The notes beneath the pieces were generated by a model. The model was given only the letters and a program-made list of their open reading frames with translations. It was not told the DNA's origin and ran no database searches. The translations under genes and the position numbers were made by a program. From an uncultured Pelagibacteraceae bacterium (lineage in GTDB: Bacteria > Pseudomonadota > Alphaproteobacteria > Pelagibacterales > Pelagibacteraceae), in assembly GCA_902545635.1 (NCBI GenBank), contig CACCGT010000001.1, forward strand, positions 1 through 64,000: a stretch of DNA of 64,000 nt. The letters are read 5' to 3'. This document shows, one piece after another, positions 34,739 through 43,377 of the stretch. Within the stretch, counting starts at the first letter, position 1; every line of letters starts with the position of its first letter.

Positions 34739-35339
34739 TATCTGTTAAACCAGCCCCTGCAGTTCTTGATTTAGACTCCTCGCTTTCCTCAACATAAGTT
34801 TTAATTGAAAGTTTATGCATTTCTAACCAATCATCCTCGGAGAAGTTATTTTTATTATCTAAAAATTTAATATTTATTTTGTCTGATTTTTCTAAAATAT
34901 CTCCACTTAAATAATTAGAATAAATAGATTCATTAAAATTAAACAAAAACTCTTTATTGTCCATTTTTAAGAATATTCTTTTACCAATTATCTCTGACGC
35001 CCTACTCAAAAAAGATAAAAATATGAGAGGAAAAGCTATTTTATTAATTTCAATTTCATTAAATTTTAAAATTACAGGTGATTGATCATAAAAATTTAAC
35101 CCACAAAGTATAGGACAATAATATCCTTTTGCTGTATTTGTAGATGAAATTTCTCCAATATTTTCAAAGTTACTAATATTATAAATTTTAAAGTATTGGT
35201 TAAGATTTTTAAGTCCTGGCAAACCAAACATTTCAATTAATCTTATATTTTTTCCAACTTCCTCAGAAATACCCCATGAAAAACCTTTAGCCTTAGTTGC
35301 TCTTTTAATTGTAGTTTCTATTTCGCTATAACTTCTCAT
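34731..35339 (-). CDS. DUF3726 family protein
   Basis: A 202-residue cytoplasmic protein with the DUF3726 start MRSYSEIETTIKRATKAKGF then SWGISEEVGKNIRLIEMFGLPG, and a middle segment YYCPILCGLNFYDQ. Family members are found in marine proteobacteria and have no known function. It lies 6 bases after the 550-residue gene and overlaps the small CxxC gene, in the same direction. There are no membrane segments or signal peptide. Confidence 0.75.
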   Translation of the reverse strand: MRSYSEIETTIKRATKAKGFSWGISEEVGKNIRLIEMFGLPGLKNLNQYFKIYNISNFENIGEISSTNTAKGYYCPILCGLNFYDQSPVILKFNEIEINKIAFPLIFLSFLSRASEIIGKRIFLKMDNKEFLFNFNESIYSNYLSGDILEKSDKINIKFLDNKNNFSEDDWLEMHKLSIKTYVEESEESKSRTAGAGLTDND

Positions 35340-35345
35340 ACGAAA

Positions 35346-36998
35346 TTAATTATACATCCAATAATTATCAAAATTTGAGAGTTCTGATGGCAAAGGTGCG
35401 CCCTGAAACATGCAAATACGTAACCACTTGTCTGATCTAGGATCAAATTTTATTGCACCAAAAAAAGACAACTTAAGCCTTAACATATCAATAGGCATTA
35501 ATTTAGAACCAATTGTATTATCTTGAATTTCTGCATAAGGACATTTTTCAGAAATAAATACTCTTCTTACTACATGTCTTAAATGATTATTATCCAATAA
35601 AAATTTTCCAATTTTGGAACTATTTTTTTTTGTGAATACTATTTCATAAAGCTTTTTGATATCTCTTGCGATTGCAAGTGGTTGTTCTAAATTTGATCCG
35701 TTATCGATATACCTATCCCCTATTCTTGGCTCCTCTTTATTTTTTGAAATAAACCAGAAATTTTTATTATTTTCTTCCTTACTAAAATCAATTTTCAAAA
35801 TTTCAGAGTAATTCTTTTCAATTATATTTCTTAAATCCTCAATAGTTCTTTCAACAGGAATATTGAAGTATTTTTCTTCATTTGAACTCATTTTAGATAC
35901 TAAAGGATCTACTATTTTATCATATGGCTCCATCATCATAGAAACAATATACTCAATACATTCATCATTTAAATTCTCCTCAGCCCACATATAAATATTA
36001 TTAAATTGATAAGAATTTTCAAATTTAAACTCATCTTTTATAAATTTTATAAATTTTTTTAAATCAAATATTAAATTTTTAATTTTTTCTTTTTGAAATT
36101 CACTGTCAGTATGCCAGCTCGTGATATTTTTTAGTGATTTAATTAAACACTGATAAAAAATATCTAAATCATTTTTAGAAACTTTTTCTATTTCTCTTAT
36201 TTTTTTTAAAACTGTTTCTCTAGCAGTTATCCAGTTATTAAGTAGAGTAGGATGGTTTACTATAAATGGTGCCATGCCAAGTCCTGTAGAATTTCCTATG
36301 CCTAGAGTTCTGCTAATGTTGTTATCTAGTTCAACAGCGTTCTTCGGACTTATACTTTTGGCAATATGATTAACTTGGTCAAATGTGAATTGTCTAACCA
36401 AATAAACCAACATCATCTCTAGTCTAAATGGCCCACATATTTCATCCCTATTTTTAATCCTAAATCTATCAGCTAAACCAAATTTACCAGATCCATAGAC
36501 TGCAGTAGTTCTATAAAGATAACCAACTTTAGATATAAATTCTTTATCTGGTTGTTGACCTTTTGATAAATTTTCAACTACATGATTAAACAACCTGACA
36601 GATTTATTGGCTCTTGATAGGGTTAATTCTTTGTAAGATAGCCTTCCGACCTCCTGTTTAGGCACATTATTACTAAGTCTATCAACATCTTCTTTTGTTG
36701 GAATTCCATCAAATAGAGTAAATGCAGCATCCCATTTAGTGGCAATAACTCTATCTGACCTTTCATCATCCTTAATTTCATTTGCAAAACAAATTAAAGA
36801 ATAAGTTTTTTTTTCTTTAGTAAAAGAGTAAATTGCTCTTCCAAATCCTTTGTCATTTAATTGAAAAAGGTCTCTACTATATTTCCAATCTTTAAACTCT
36901 TTTAAGAAAGATCTCAAAAAAGAGAGTTTTGATTGATGGAAAGAACCAAGTTTAGACAACTTCATCAGGGATTTAGGGTCTCTTAACTTAATTTCCAT
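35346..36998 (-). CDS. Conserved-looking protein of unknown function, 550 residues
   Basis: A large soluble protein beginning MEIKLRDPKSLMKLSKLGSF and predominantly helical. Recognisable non-random segments are FGRAIYSFTKEKKTYSLICF, TKWDAAFTLFDG, YLYRTTAVYGSGKFGLADRF and GIGNSTGLGMAPFIVNHP. The last resembles a glycine-rich ligand loop but is no classical P-loop or Rossmann motif. I do not recognise a family. It overlaps the dipeptidase gene by one base and precedes DUF3726 by 6 bases, so the four genes form one transcription unit. The ordered, low-repeat composition argues for a real enzyme or structural protein. Confidence 0.7.
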   Translation of the reverse strand: MEIKLRDPKSLMKLSKLGSFHQSKLSFLRSFLKEFKDWKYSRDLFQLNDKGFGRAIYSFTKEKKTYSLICFANEIKDDERSDRVIATKWDAAFTLFDGIPTKEDVDRLSNNVPKQEVGRLSYKELTLSRANKSVRLFNHVVENLSKGQQPDKEFISKVGYLYRTTAVYGSGKFGLADRFRIKNRDEICGPFRLEMMLVYLVRQFTFDQVNHIAKSISPKNAVELDNNISRTLGIGNSTGLGMAPFIVNHPTLLNNWITARETVLKKIREIEKVSKNDLDIFYQCLIKSLKNITSWHTDSEFQKEKIKNLIFDLKKFIKFIKDEFKFENSYQFNNIYMWAEENLNDECIEYIVSMMMEPYDKIVDPLVSKMSSNEEKYFNIPVERTIEDLRNIIEKNYSEILKIDFSKEENNKNFWFISKNKEEPRIGDRYIDNGSNLEQPLAIARDIKKLYEIVFTKKNSSKIGKFLLDNNHLRHVVRRVFISEKCPYAEIQDNTIGSKLMPIDMLRLKLSFFGAIKFDPRSDKWLRICMFQGAPLPSELSNFDNYWMYN

Positions 36999-37966
36999 TA
37001 ATTAATTCCTTTATAAAAATTAAACCAATTGTTTCCTAAAATATCATTTACTTCATTTTCATTAAAACCTATTTTTTTCAATCCTTTTTCTAAATTACTA
37101 AACCCTCTTGCATCAACAAACCATTCAGGTTGATCAGGAAATTCTGGTTTACTTTTACTTCCCTCACCATAATTTTTTGTTTTACTCCACGTTCCATTCC
37201 TCATCCACTCGACTATACTATTTGGTTGATTCAAACAAAGGTCAGAACCAATACCTATATTTTTTACGCCCATTATTTCAACGGTTTTTGCAACCATTTC
37301 ACAAAAGCTATCTAATTTACAATTTGTTCCATCTTTTAGATGATGTGCATACAAAGAAAGTCCAAGCATTCCTCCACTGTTTGATAAATGTTTTAAAAGT
37401 GTTTCAGATTTATTTCTTAAAGCACTATGCCAAAAAAACGGATTAGCATGAGTAATTGCAATTGGTTTTTCGCTAATATCTATAGCATCTAATGTACTTT
37501 TTTCACCTGAATGGGACATATCAATAACTATTCCAATTCGATTCATTTCTTTTATAGCTTCTCTTCCAAAGTTTGTCACACCAGAGTCGTTTTTTTCATA
37601 ACATCCTGTAGCTAATAGAGATTGGTTATTATAAGTAAGTTGCATAAATCTGCATCCATGATGGTGAACTTTCTCAATTAAGCTAATATCATCCTCAATT
37701 GGAGAACAGTTTTGAAAACCAAAAAATATTGCAGTTTTATTTTCTGACTTTGCCTTTATAATATCTTTGAAAGTTTTTCCCAAAAATATTAGATCTGAAT
37801 TTTCATTAAATAAGTTATCCCATTCTTTCAATTTAATTAAAAATTCATCATAGTCTTCATGATATACTACTGTTGCATGTACTGCATTCAGTCCAGCATC
37901 TCTGTTGATTTTAAAAATATCTCTTGACCAGTTGCAATATTGAAGATTATCAATTCGATAATTCAT
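36998..37966 (-). CDS. M19 membrane-dipeptidase-family protein, divergent metal site
   Basis: A 322-residue TIM-barrel protein of the renal dipeptidase (M19) family: VIDMSHSGEKSTLDA and AITHANPFFWHS retain the two histidines that bind the second zinc, and GIGSDLC holds the late Asp. The N-terminal HxD pair is missing, the chain starting MNYRIDNLQYCNWSRD, and the bridging Glu of the GxEGG motif is Gln in FFGFQNCSP. No signal peptide, so it is cytoplasmic. It probably binds one metal or uses a different chemistry. First gene of the group with the 550-residue protein and DUF3726. Confidence 0.8.
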   Translation of the reverse strand: MNYRIDNLQYCNWSRDIFKINRDAGLNAVHATVVYHEDYDEFLIKLKEWDNLFNENSDLIFLGKTFKDIIKAKSENKTAIFFGFQNCSPIEDDISLIEKVHHHGCRFMQLTYNNQSLLATGCYEKNDSGVTNFGREAIKEMNRIGIVIDMSHSGEKSTLDAIDISEKPIAITHANPFFWHSALRNKSETLLKHLSNSGGMLGLSLYAHHLKDGTNCKLDSFCEMVAKTVEIMGVKNIGIGSDLCLNQPNSIVEWMRNGTWSKTKNYGEGSKSKPEFPDQPEWFVDARGFSNLEKGLKKIGFNENEVNDILGNNWFNFYKGIN

Positions 37967-38053
37967 ATTAAAAACACATTATAATTATTACAAATTTTGT
38001 CGACTAGTTTTAATTTTAAGACTATATTGATTATATTAATTCAAAAACTTAGC

Positions 38054-38548
38054 ATGAAAAAGAAAAGATATAGTCACAGAGTATCCATAGTAATGGGGAG
38101 CAAATCTGACTATTCCACAATGAAATTATGTGAAAAAACTCTTAAATTACTAAAAGTTAACTATGAAACTAATATTGTTTCTGCTCACAGAACACCTGAG
38201 AGAATGTTCAATTATGCAAAATCAGCAGAATCGAGAAACATTAATGTTATTATTGCAGGCGCAGGAGGATCTGCACATTTACCTGGCATGATTGCTGCAT
38301 TAACAAGAATACCAGTAATAGGCGTTCCTATTGAAAGTAAAAAACTAAAAGGTCTAGATAGTCTTTTATCTATAGCCCAAATGCCTAAAGGTATTCCGGT
38401 TGGAACAGTTGCCATAGGAACTGATGGTGCCATAAATGCTGCATTGTATGCAGCATCAATAATTTCTAATTTTGATCCTAAAATTAAAAACAGCTTAATA
38501 AAATGGAGATCTAAACAATCCAAATCTGTTAAGAAAAAACCAAATTAA
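38054..38548 (+). CDS. purE: N5-carboxyaminoimidazole ribonucleotide mutase
   Basis: I start at ATG 38054 ([20 protein letters not shown]); an in-frame upstream ATG at 37997 adds residues with no family counterpart. The 164-residue protein has the class I PurE motifs [22 protein letters not shown] and [19 protein letters not shown]. It converts N5-CAIR to CAIR in purine synthesis. purK begins on the very next base. Diverges from the dipeptidase gene across ~87 bases. Confidence 0.95.
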   Translation: MKKKRYSHRVSIVMGSKSDYSTMKLCEKTLKLLKVNYETNIVSAHRTPERMFNYAKSAESRNINVIIAGAGGSAHLPGMIAALTRIPVIGVPIESKKLKGLDSLLSIAQMPKGIPVGTVAIGTDGAINAALYAASIISNFDPKIKNSLIKWRSKQSKSVKKKPN

Positions 38549-39592
38549 ATGAAAAATCCTATTTTAGGAATTATAGGTGGAGGTCAACTTGGAAGTTTGC
38601 TGTCAGTAGCTGCTAACAGAATTGGCATTAAAACTGTTATTTTAAGCGATGATGAGAATGCGCCAGCTAAAAATTTTACGGAAAAATTCATACATGGAAA
38701 ATATGATAACAAATCAATTACTCAGGAATTTATCGATAGTGTCGATTTAGTTACTTACGAATTTGAAAATATTCCATTTAATATTCTTCAAAGTATAAAT
38801 AATGAAAAAACAGTTTTGCCTAAACCTGAGATTAATAATTTAATCCAAAATAGATTGACAGAGAAAAATTTTCTCAATGATATAAATATTCAAACTACCC
38901 AATATATTTCTATAAAACATATGGATGAATTAAAAGAAAATGAAAATTTTTTGCCAGGATTGCTAAAAACAACTACATTAGGATATGATGGGAAGGGTCA
39001 ATACAAATTAAATAGCAAAAAGGATATATCTAATGAAATAGATTTTTCTAAAGAATACATATTAGAAAAATTCATTAATTTAAAAAAAGAAATATCTGTT
39101 ATCATTACAAGATTTGGTAATCAAAAATATGAAATATATGAACCAATTGAAAATGTTCATGAAGACCAAATTTTAAAGCACTCTAAAATCCCTGCAGATG
39201 TTTCGAATGCAATTATAATTAAATCCACTGAGTGGTCAAAAAAAATTGTAGAGGATTTAGATTATATTGGAACATTATGTGTAGAGTTTTTTATTGACAA
39301 AAATGATAATTTATATGCTAACGAAATAGCTCCCAGAGTTCATAACTCAGGACATTTGACAATTAATTCTCACAATATAAGTCAATTTGAAAATCATGTT
39401 AGAGCTGTATGTGGTTTAGAAAAAATTAAAACAAAGAAAATATATAATGCCAAAATGATAAATTTAATAGGTGATGATATTTTAATATATAGAGACAAAA
39501 AATTTTCTGAGAACGAATTCTTTTTTGACTATCTTAAAAAAGATATAAAAAATAAAAGAAAAATGGGTCATATAACAATTATTGAAAAATAA
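38549..39592 (+). CDS. purK: N5-carboxyaminoimidazole ribonucleotide synthase
   Basis: A 347-residue ATP-grasp enzyme making N5-CAIR from AIR, bicarbonate and ATP, the substrate of PurE. The N-terminal ILGIIGGGQLGSLLSVAANR, the ATP-grasp KTTTLGYDGKGQYK and the metal-binding CVEFFIDKNDNLYANEIAPR-type region with RVHNSGHLT are all present. Begins directly after the purE stop. Converges on the SRAP gene with 4 bases between stops. Confidence 0.95.
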   Translation: MKNPILGIIGGGQLGSLLSVAANRIGIKTVILSDDENAPAKNFTEKFIHGKYDNKSITQEFIDSVDLVTYEFENIPFNILQSINNEKTVLPKPEINNLIQNRLTEKNFLNDINIQTTQYISIKHMDELKENENFLPGLLKTTTLGYDGKGQYKLNSKKDISNEIDFSKEYILEKFINLKKEISVIITRFGNQKYEIYEPIENVHEDQILKHSKIPADVSNAIIIKSTEWSKKIVEDLDYIGTLCVEFFIDKNDNLYANEIAPRVHNSGHLTINSHNISQFENHVRAVCGLEKIKTKKIYNAKMINLIGDDILIYRDKKFSENEFFFDYLKKDIKNKRKMGHITIIEK

Positions 39593-39596
39593 TGTC

Positions 39597-40217
39597 TTAA
39601 ATTTGTTGAATTAATGATGCGCTATTATTTGTTGGTTTATTGACATCCTTAGATATTTCGTGAAAAGTCAAACTTACTTTGTTACACTCTTTTAAAAAAG
39701 TTGAACCAAAATGTTCGATGTTTAAATATTTATCTATATCTTTTTCATAAAGTATTACTGGTTGTCTATGATGAATTTCTGAAATATTTTGGCTTGCCTC
39801 CTCAGTTATCATGCAAAATTGGCCTTCATCGTAAATTGCAGCTATAAAAATTGTTTTTTTATCATTTCTGAAAAAATAATATGGAATTTTGTTATCTTTT
39901 GTTCTTTTCCACTCGTAGAAGCCATCGGCAACAACTACACATCTTTGCGTTTTTATAAGTTTTTTAAATGAAACCTTTTCATCAATTGTTTCTAATCTTG
40001 CATTTATTAAGGCTTTAAAATCTTTCTGTTTTGCCCAGGATGGGATAATTCCCCATTTGAGATTTTCAACAGTATTGCCATTTTTATATTTTTTGACTAC
40101 AGGAAGATTTTGATATGGGTGTGCATTATAGTTATCACTGTCTTGAACATTAATCGCAGTTTTTACAATATTTTTTGTTTTTGTTACAGCATTGGTAATT
40201 ACGTATCTTCCACACAT
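39597..40217 (-). CDS. SRAP-domain protein (YedK/HMCES family)
   Basis: A 206-residue protein starting MCGRYVIT, in which Cys2 becomes the catalytic N-terminus that forms a thiazolidine crosslink with abasic sites in single-stranded DNA. Other active-site segments are visible: NAHPYQNLPVV, NARLETIDEKVSFKKL, CVVVADGFYEWKR (catalytic Glu) and the ISEIHHRQPVIL histidine. It shields abasic sites at replication forks. Divergent from the GNAT gene across ~47 bases. Confidence 0.93.
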   Translation of the reverse strand: MCGRYVITNAVTKTKNIVKTAINVQDSDNYNAHPYQNLPVVKKYKNGNTVENLKWGIIPSWAKQKDFKALINARLETIDEKVSFKKLIKTQRCVVVADGFYEWKRTKDNKIPYYFFRNDKKTIFIAAIYDEGQFCMITEEASQNISEIHHRQPVILYEKDIDKYLNIEHFGSTFLKECNKVSLTFHEISKDVNKPTNNSASLIQQI

Positions 40218-40264
40218 ATATTTAATATTGGTTTAATTTGTTTTTCGATTATATGTTCTTCAAA

Positions 40265-40723
40265 ATGATTAAATCAATAGAAAATAACTTTGATAACCCA
40301 CAGGTAAATGAACTTCTTAGAATCCATTTTATTGAATTAAGATCTGTATCGCCAGAAGGCAGTTCACATGTACTAGATGTGCAAGGTTTGAGAGTTCAGA
40401 GTATAAAATTTTGGAGTTTATGGGAGAATAATGATTTAATTGGATGTGGAGCTTTAAAAACCCTTTCAGAAGAACATGGGGAGTTTAAGTCAATAAGGGT
40501 CGCAGACAAATTTAGAAAAAAAAAATATGGAGAAAAAATCATCGCTCACTTAATTGATAAATCAAAAAAAATTGGAATTAAAAAATTAAGTGTTGAGACA
40601 GGAGCTGGAGAATTTTTTGCTCCAGCAAGAAAATTATTCAAAAATTTTGGATTCAAAAAATGTAAACCTTTTGCACATTACAAAGAAGATCCAAATTCAT
40701 GTTATTATAGTTTAAATTTGTAA
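40265..40723 (+). CDS. GNAT-family N-acetyltransferase
   Basis: I choose ATG 40265 (MIKSIENNFDNPQVNELLRI), the start nearest the family pattern; ATG 40253 and TTG 40238 are alternatives. The ~152-residue protein has the order ELRSVSPEGSSHVLDVQGLR, NDLIGCGALKTLSEEHGEFK, SIRVADKFRKKKYGEKI (acetyl-CoA pyrophosphate loop) and FAPARKLFKNFGFKKC, matching YjdJ/PhnO-like GNAT proteins. The substrate is unknown. 4 bases before the next gene. Confidence 0.85.
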   Translation: MIKSIENNFDNPQVNELLRIHFIELRSVSPEGSSHVLDVQGLRVQSIKFWSLWENNDLIGCGALKTLSEEHGEFKSIRVADKFRKKKYGEKIIAHLIDKSKKIGIKKLSVETGAGEFFAPARKLFKNFGFKKCKPFAHYKEDPNSCYYSLNL

Positions 40724-40727
40724 TCTC

Positions 40728-41168
40728 ATGAAAAAAAATTTAGCCAAACCCTATATACTTTATGTTGCTGAGGTTATTTATATAGCAATAAGTGAAATTA
40801 AAAGTAAAGAGCAAAATATTAGTAATATTGATGCTATGGAAAGATTCATGGGTTCACCATTATATGAAAAAATAAGTAGTGGTAAGTATCATGATGATTG
40901 GTTTGAAGAGTTAAAAAAAAATAATTATATTGATAATAATTCTGGAGAAAAAATTTCTGCTGAAGTAATTCGGCTTTTAAATCTTCAAAAAGAAGCAATG
41001 ATGAAGCAATTAATTAAATTTCCTGATTTATACTATGCAAAAAGCCATTTTCCTTTAGATATTTCTCAAAGAGCTATTAACCATCTGTGGAGAGTGTGTG
41101 AAAGTTACGAGTTGTGGTGTAATGAAACAAAGAATACTAAGTTAATAAAATTAAACATAATTGAATAA
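40728..41168 (+). CDS. Hypothetical protein, 146 residues
   Basis: A soluble, mostly helical protein starting MKKNLAKPYILYVAEVIYIA. No signal peptide or membrane span stands out. Segments such as DAMERFMGSPLYEKISSGKY and YYAKSHFPLDISQRAINHLW look ordered. I recognise no family. It sits between the GNAT gene and the BT1-type transporter with 4-base spacings, so it belongs to a short plus-strand operon. Confidence 0.6.
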   Translation: MKKNLAKPYILYVAEVIYIAISEIKSKEQNISNIDAMERFMGSPLYEKISSGKYHDDWFEELKKNNYIDNNSGEKISAEVIRLLNLQKEAMMKQLIKFPDLYYAKSHFPLDISQRAINHLWRVCESYELWCNETKNTKLIKLNIIE

Positions 41169-41172
41169 ATTT

Positions 41173-42786
41173 ATGAATCAAATTTCCAAATTTATCGACT
41201 CCACTTTACTAGATTTAGGAAGACAATTTAAACTATCTTATTTACCACCTTTAATGATTTATCTTGCAGCTGGAATTTCAGGTTTAACAGGAATAGTGGG
41301 TACATTTTTTGTTAAAGATTATCTAAATTTATCAGCAGCCTTTCTTGCTGGGTTAGGGTTTTGGGCTGGTATTCCTTGGGCACTAAAAATGCCATTGGGT
41401 CATTTAGTAGATCTAATTTGGAACAAAAAAAATTATATGGTTTATGTAGGAGCTACACTAATTGGTCTAAGCTTATTGATAATGTATGGATTAATTATCC
41501 ATACGGAATGGATGTCCACAATTCTAAAAGTAGAGACTTGGTTTGTAATAAGTGTTCTTTTAGCTCCCATTGGATATGTGGTTCAAGATGTTGTTGCAGA
41601 TGCAATGACAGTAGAGGCTGTTCCAATTGTTGATGAAGAAGGTCAAAAATTTTCACAAGATCAGATTAAAACAATGCATACTACAATGCAGACACTTGGA
41701 CGATTTGCAATTATCGGTGGTACTGTTCTAGTTGCTTTAGTAAATGTAATCTTATTTAAAGGCGTAGATAGTTTAGAACAAGCGGACAAAATAGAGCTCT
41801 ATGGATCAATTTATATTTATGCACTAGTAATACCATTTGTTTCAATTTTAGGAGTAATTTTTGCTAACTATCTTAAAAATAAAAAAAAAAATAAATTAAT
41901 TAGTCAGGGTTTAGTCGGTAACGAAGATAATTACGAACATGAAAAAACAGAGATTAATTGGTGGATTTTAGGAGGTAGTTTAATTTTTGTAATTTTTACA
42001 CTCAGCGTTGGTTCCTTCGGAGTTCCTTTTGCTCAAGAAATAGTTTTTTTAGGATCTATGGTAATTATTTTGTTCCTGATGAGTAAATTGATAAAAGAAC
42101 TGCCTCAAAATTTAAGATCTACGATTGTGGGTACGGCTGTGATTATATTTGTATTTAGAGCAATGCCAGGTCCAGGTCCAGGACTATCTTGGTTCGAAAT
42201 AGATGAACTAAAATTTAACGAGCAGTTTTTTTCTATATTATCATTACTAGCTTCGGTCTTAACATTGTTAGGAATTATTTTGCTGAGACCTTTTATGTCA
42301 AATAATTCAATAGCAAAAATTATTGTAGTTTTGTCAATTGCTGGTGCAATATTATTTTTGCCAAGTGTTGGGATGTATTACGGATTTCATAATTGGACTT
42401 CATCAATAACAAATGGAATTGTTGATGCTAAATTTATTGCACTAATTAATACAGCTTTAGAGTCACCTTTAGGTCAGGTCTCAATGATACCTTTACTAGC
42501 ATGGATTGCTAAGAATGCGCCTTCGCACTTAAAAGCTACTTTTTTTGCAGTTTTTGCGTCTTTTACAAATTTGGCGCTATCAGCAAGTGCTTTAGGAACA
42601 AAATACTTAAATGAAATTTACACAATTACTCGTGAAGTCAAAGATAAGGTGACTAATGCAATATTGACGACTGCTGACTACTCAGAATTGGGAATATTAT
42701 TAATAACTGTAACATTGCTGACTTTAATTTTACCAATTTTATTCGTATTTATTATTCAAAAAACAAGATTTAAAACTTTAGAATAG
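41173..42786 (+). CDS. BT1/folate-biopterin-type MFS transporter
   Basis: I start at ATG 41173 (MNQISKFIDSTLLDLGRQFK); the in-frame TTG at 41161 overlaps the previous gene. The 537-residue protein has about 12 membrane helices. YLAAGISGLTGIVGTFFVKD, GFWAGIPWALKMPLGHLVDL and the loop APIGYVVQDVVADAMTVEAV resemble folate-biopterin transporters (FBT/BT1) known from cyanobacteria, plants and trypanosomatids. Its position next to the folate-using sarcosine oxidase operon fits folate or pterin transport, but the substrate is inferred. Confidence 0.72.
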   Translation: MNQISKFIDSTLLDLGRQFKLSYLPPLMIYLAAGISGLTGIVGTFFVKDYLNLSAAFLAGLGFWAGIPWALKMPLGHLVDLIWNKKNYMVYVGATLIGLSLLIMYGLIIHTEWMSTILKVETWFVISVLLAPIGYVVQDVVADAMTVEAVPIVDEEGQKFSQDQIKTMHTTMQTLGRFAIIGGTVLVALVNVILFKGVDSLEQADKIELYGSIYIYALVIPFVSILGVIFANYLKNKKKNKLISQGLVGNEDNYEHEKTEINWWILGGSLIFVIFTLSVGSFGVPFAQEIVFLGSMVIILFLMSKLIKELPQNLRSTIVGTAVIIFVFRAMPGPGPGLSWFEIDELKFNEQFFSILSLLASVLTLLGIILLRPFMSNNSIAKIIVVLSIAGAILFLPSVGMYYGFHNWTSSITNGIVDAKFIALINTALESPLGQVSMIPLLAWIAKNAPSHLKATFFAVFASFTNLALSASALGTKYLNEIYTITREVKDKVTNAILTTADYSELGILLITVTLLTLILPILFVFIIQKTRFKTLE

Positions 42787-42789
42787 TTT

Positions 42790-43377
42790 CTAGATACATT
42801 TATAGCCATATTCTAGTGAAGCATCAGTTATTGAGTGGTACATAGATTCCCCAAAACTACGAAGTGAAAAAATTCTAGCTTTTTCAGGATCATCTTCAAC
42901 CATATCAACTAAAAAAGATATTCCGTTATATGATGAGTTGATGCACATATTTTTACTAAATATATTGAAATTAAACGGACAACCTTTTTTTAAAACCTCT
43001 TTAACATTAGGCCCTTCTATTTCTATAATCGCCTTAGAATGTGAGAGATCTGTAACAGCAAAGTCGCTATCATTAAAATTTTTCAAAATTTCACTAAAAA
43101 GTTCTTTTTTTTTGGAAACAACAAGCCAATTGTTTGGTGAATTCCACAATATTCTTAAATTTTCATTTGCGACAACTTTTTGTGCTTCATTAACAAATTG
43201 CAAATTATTAAGTTTTATATCATTTATTTTAATTGAAGAATTTTTGTACTGAACTATTTGAATAATTAATAAATTTTTTAACTCAGAAATTTTCAATAAT
43301 TCCTTTTCAGTTTTATTTTCAAAATTTCCATAAGAGCCCTCTGAATGAATGTTCTGCAAAGGTGATATCATCGTCAT
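42790..43377 (-). CDS. soxG: Sarcosine oxidase, gamma subunit
   Basis: A 195-residue subunit with the SoxG pattern: IVQYKNSSIKINDIKLNNLQ, LRILWNSPNNWLVVSKKKEL, FAVTDLSHSKAIIEIEGPNV, LKKGCPFNFNIF. It has a truncated GcvT-like fold. Last gene of soxBDAG; overlaps soxA by 4 bases. Its stop lies 3 bases from the convergent transporter stop. Confidence 0.9.
   Translation of the reverse strand: MTMISPLQNIHSEGSYGNFENKTEKELLKISELKNLLIIQIVQYKNSSIKINDIKLNNLQFVNEAQKVVANENLRILWNSPNNWLVVSKKKELFSEILKNFNDSDFAVTDLSHSKAIIEIEGPNVKEVLKKGCPFNFNIFSKNMCINSSYNGISFLVDMVEDDPEKARIFSLRSFGESMYHSITDASLEYGYKCI

Noticed and set aside
37997-38053. Upstream start for purE
   Set aside because: The added residues are hydrophobic, unlike any PurE N-terminus, and the ATG at 38054 gives the standard length.
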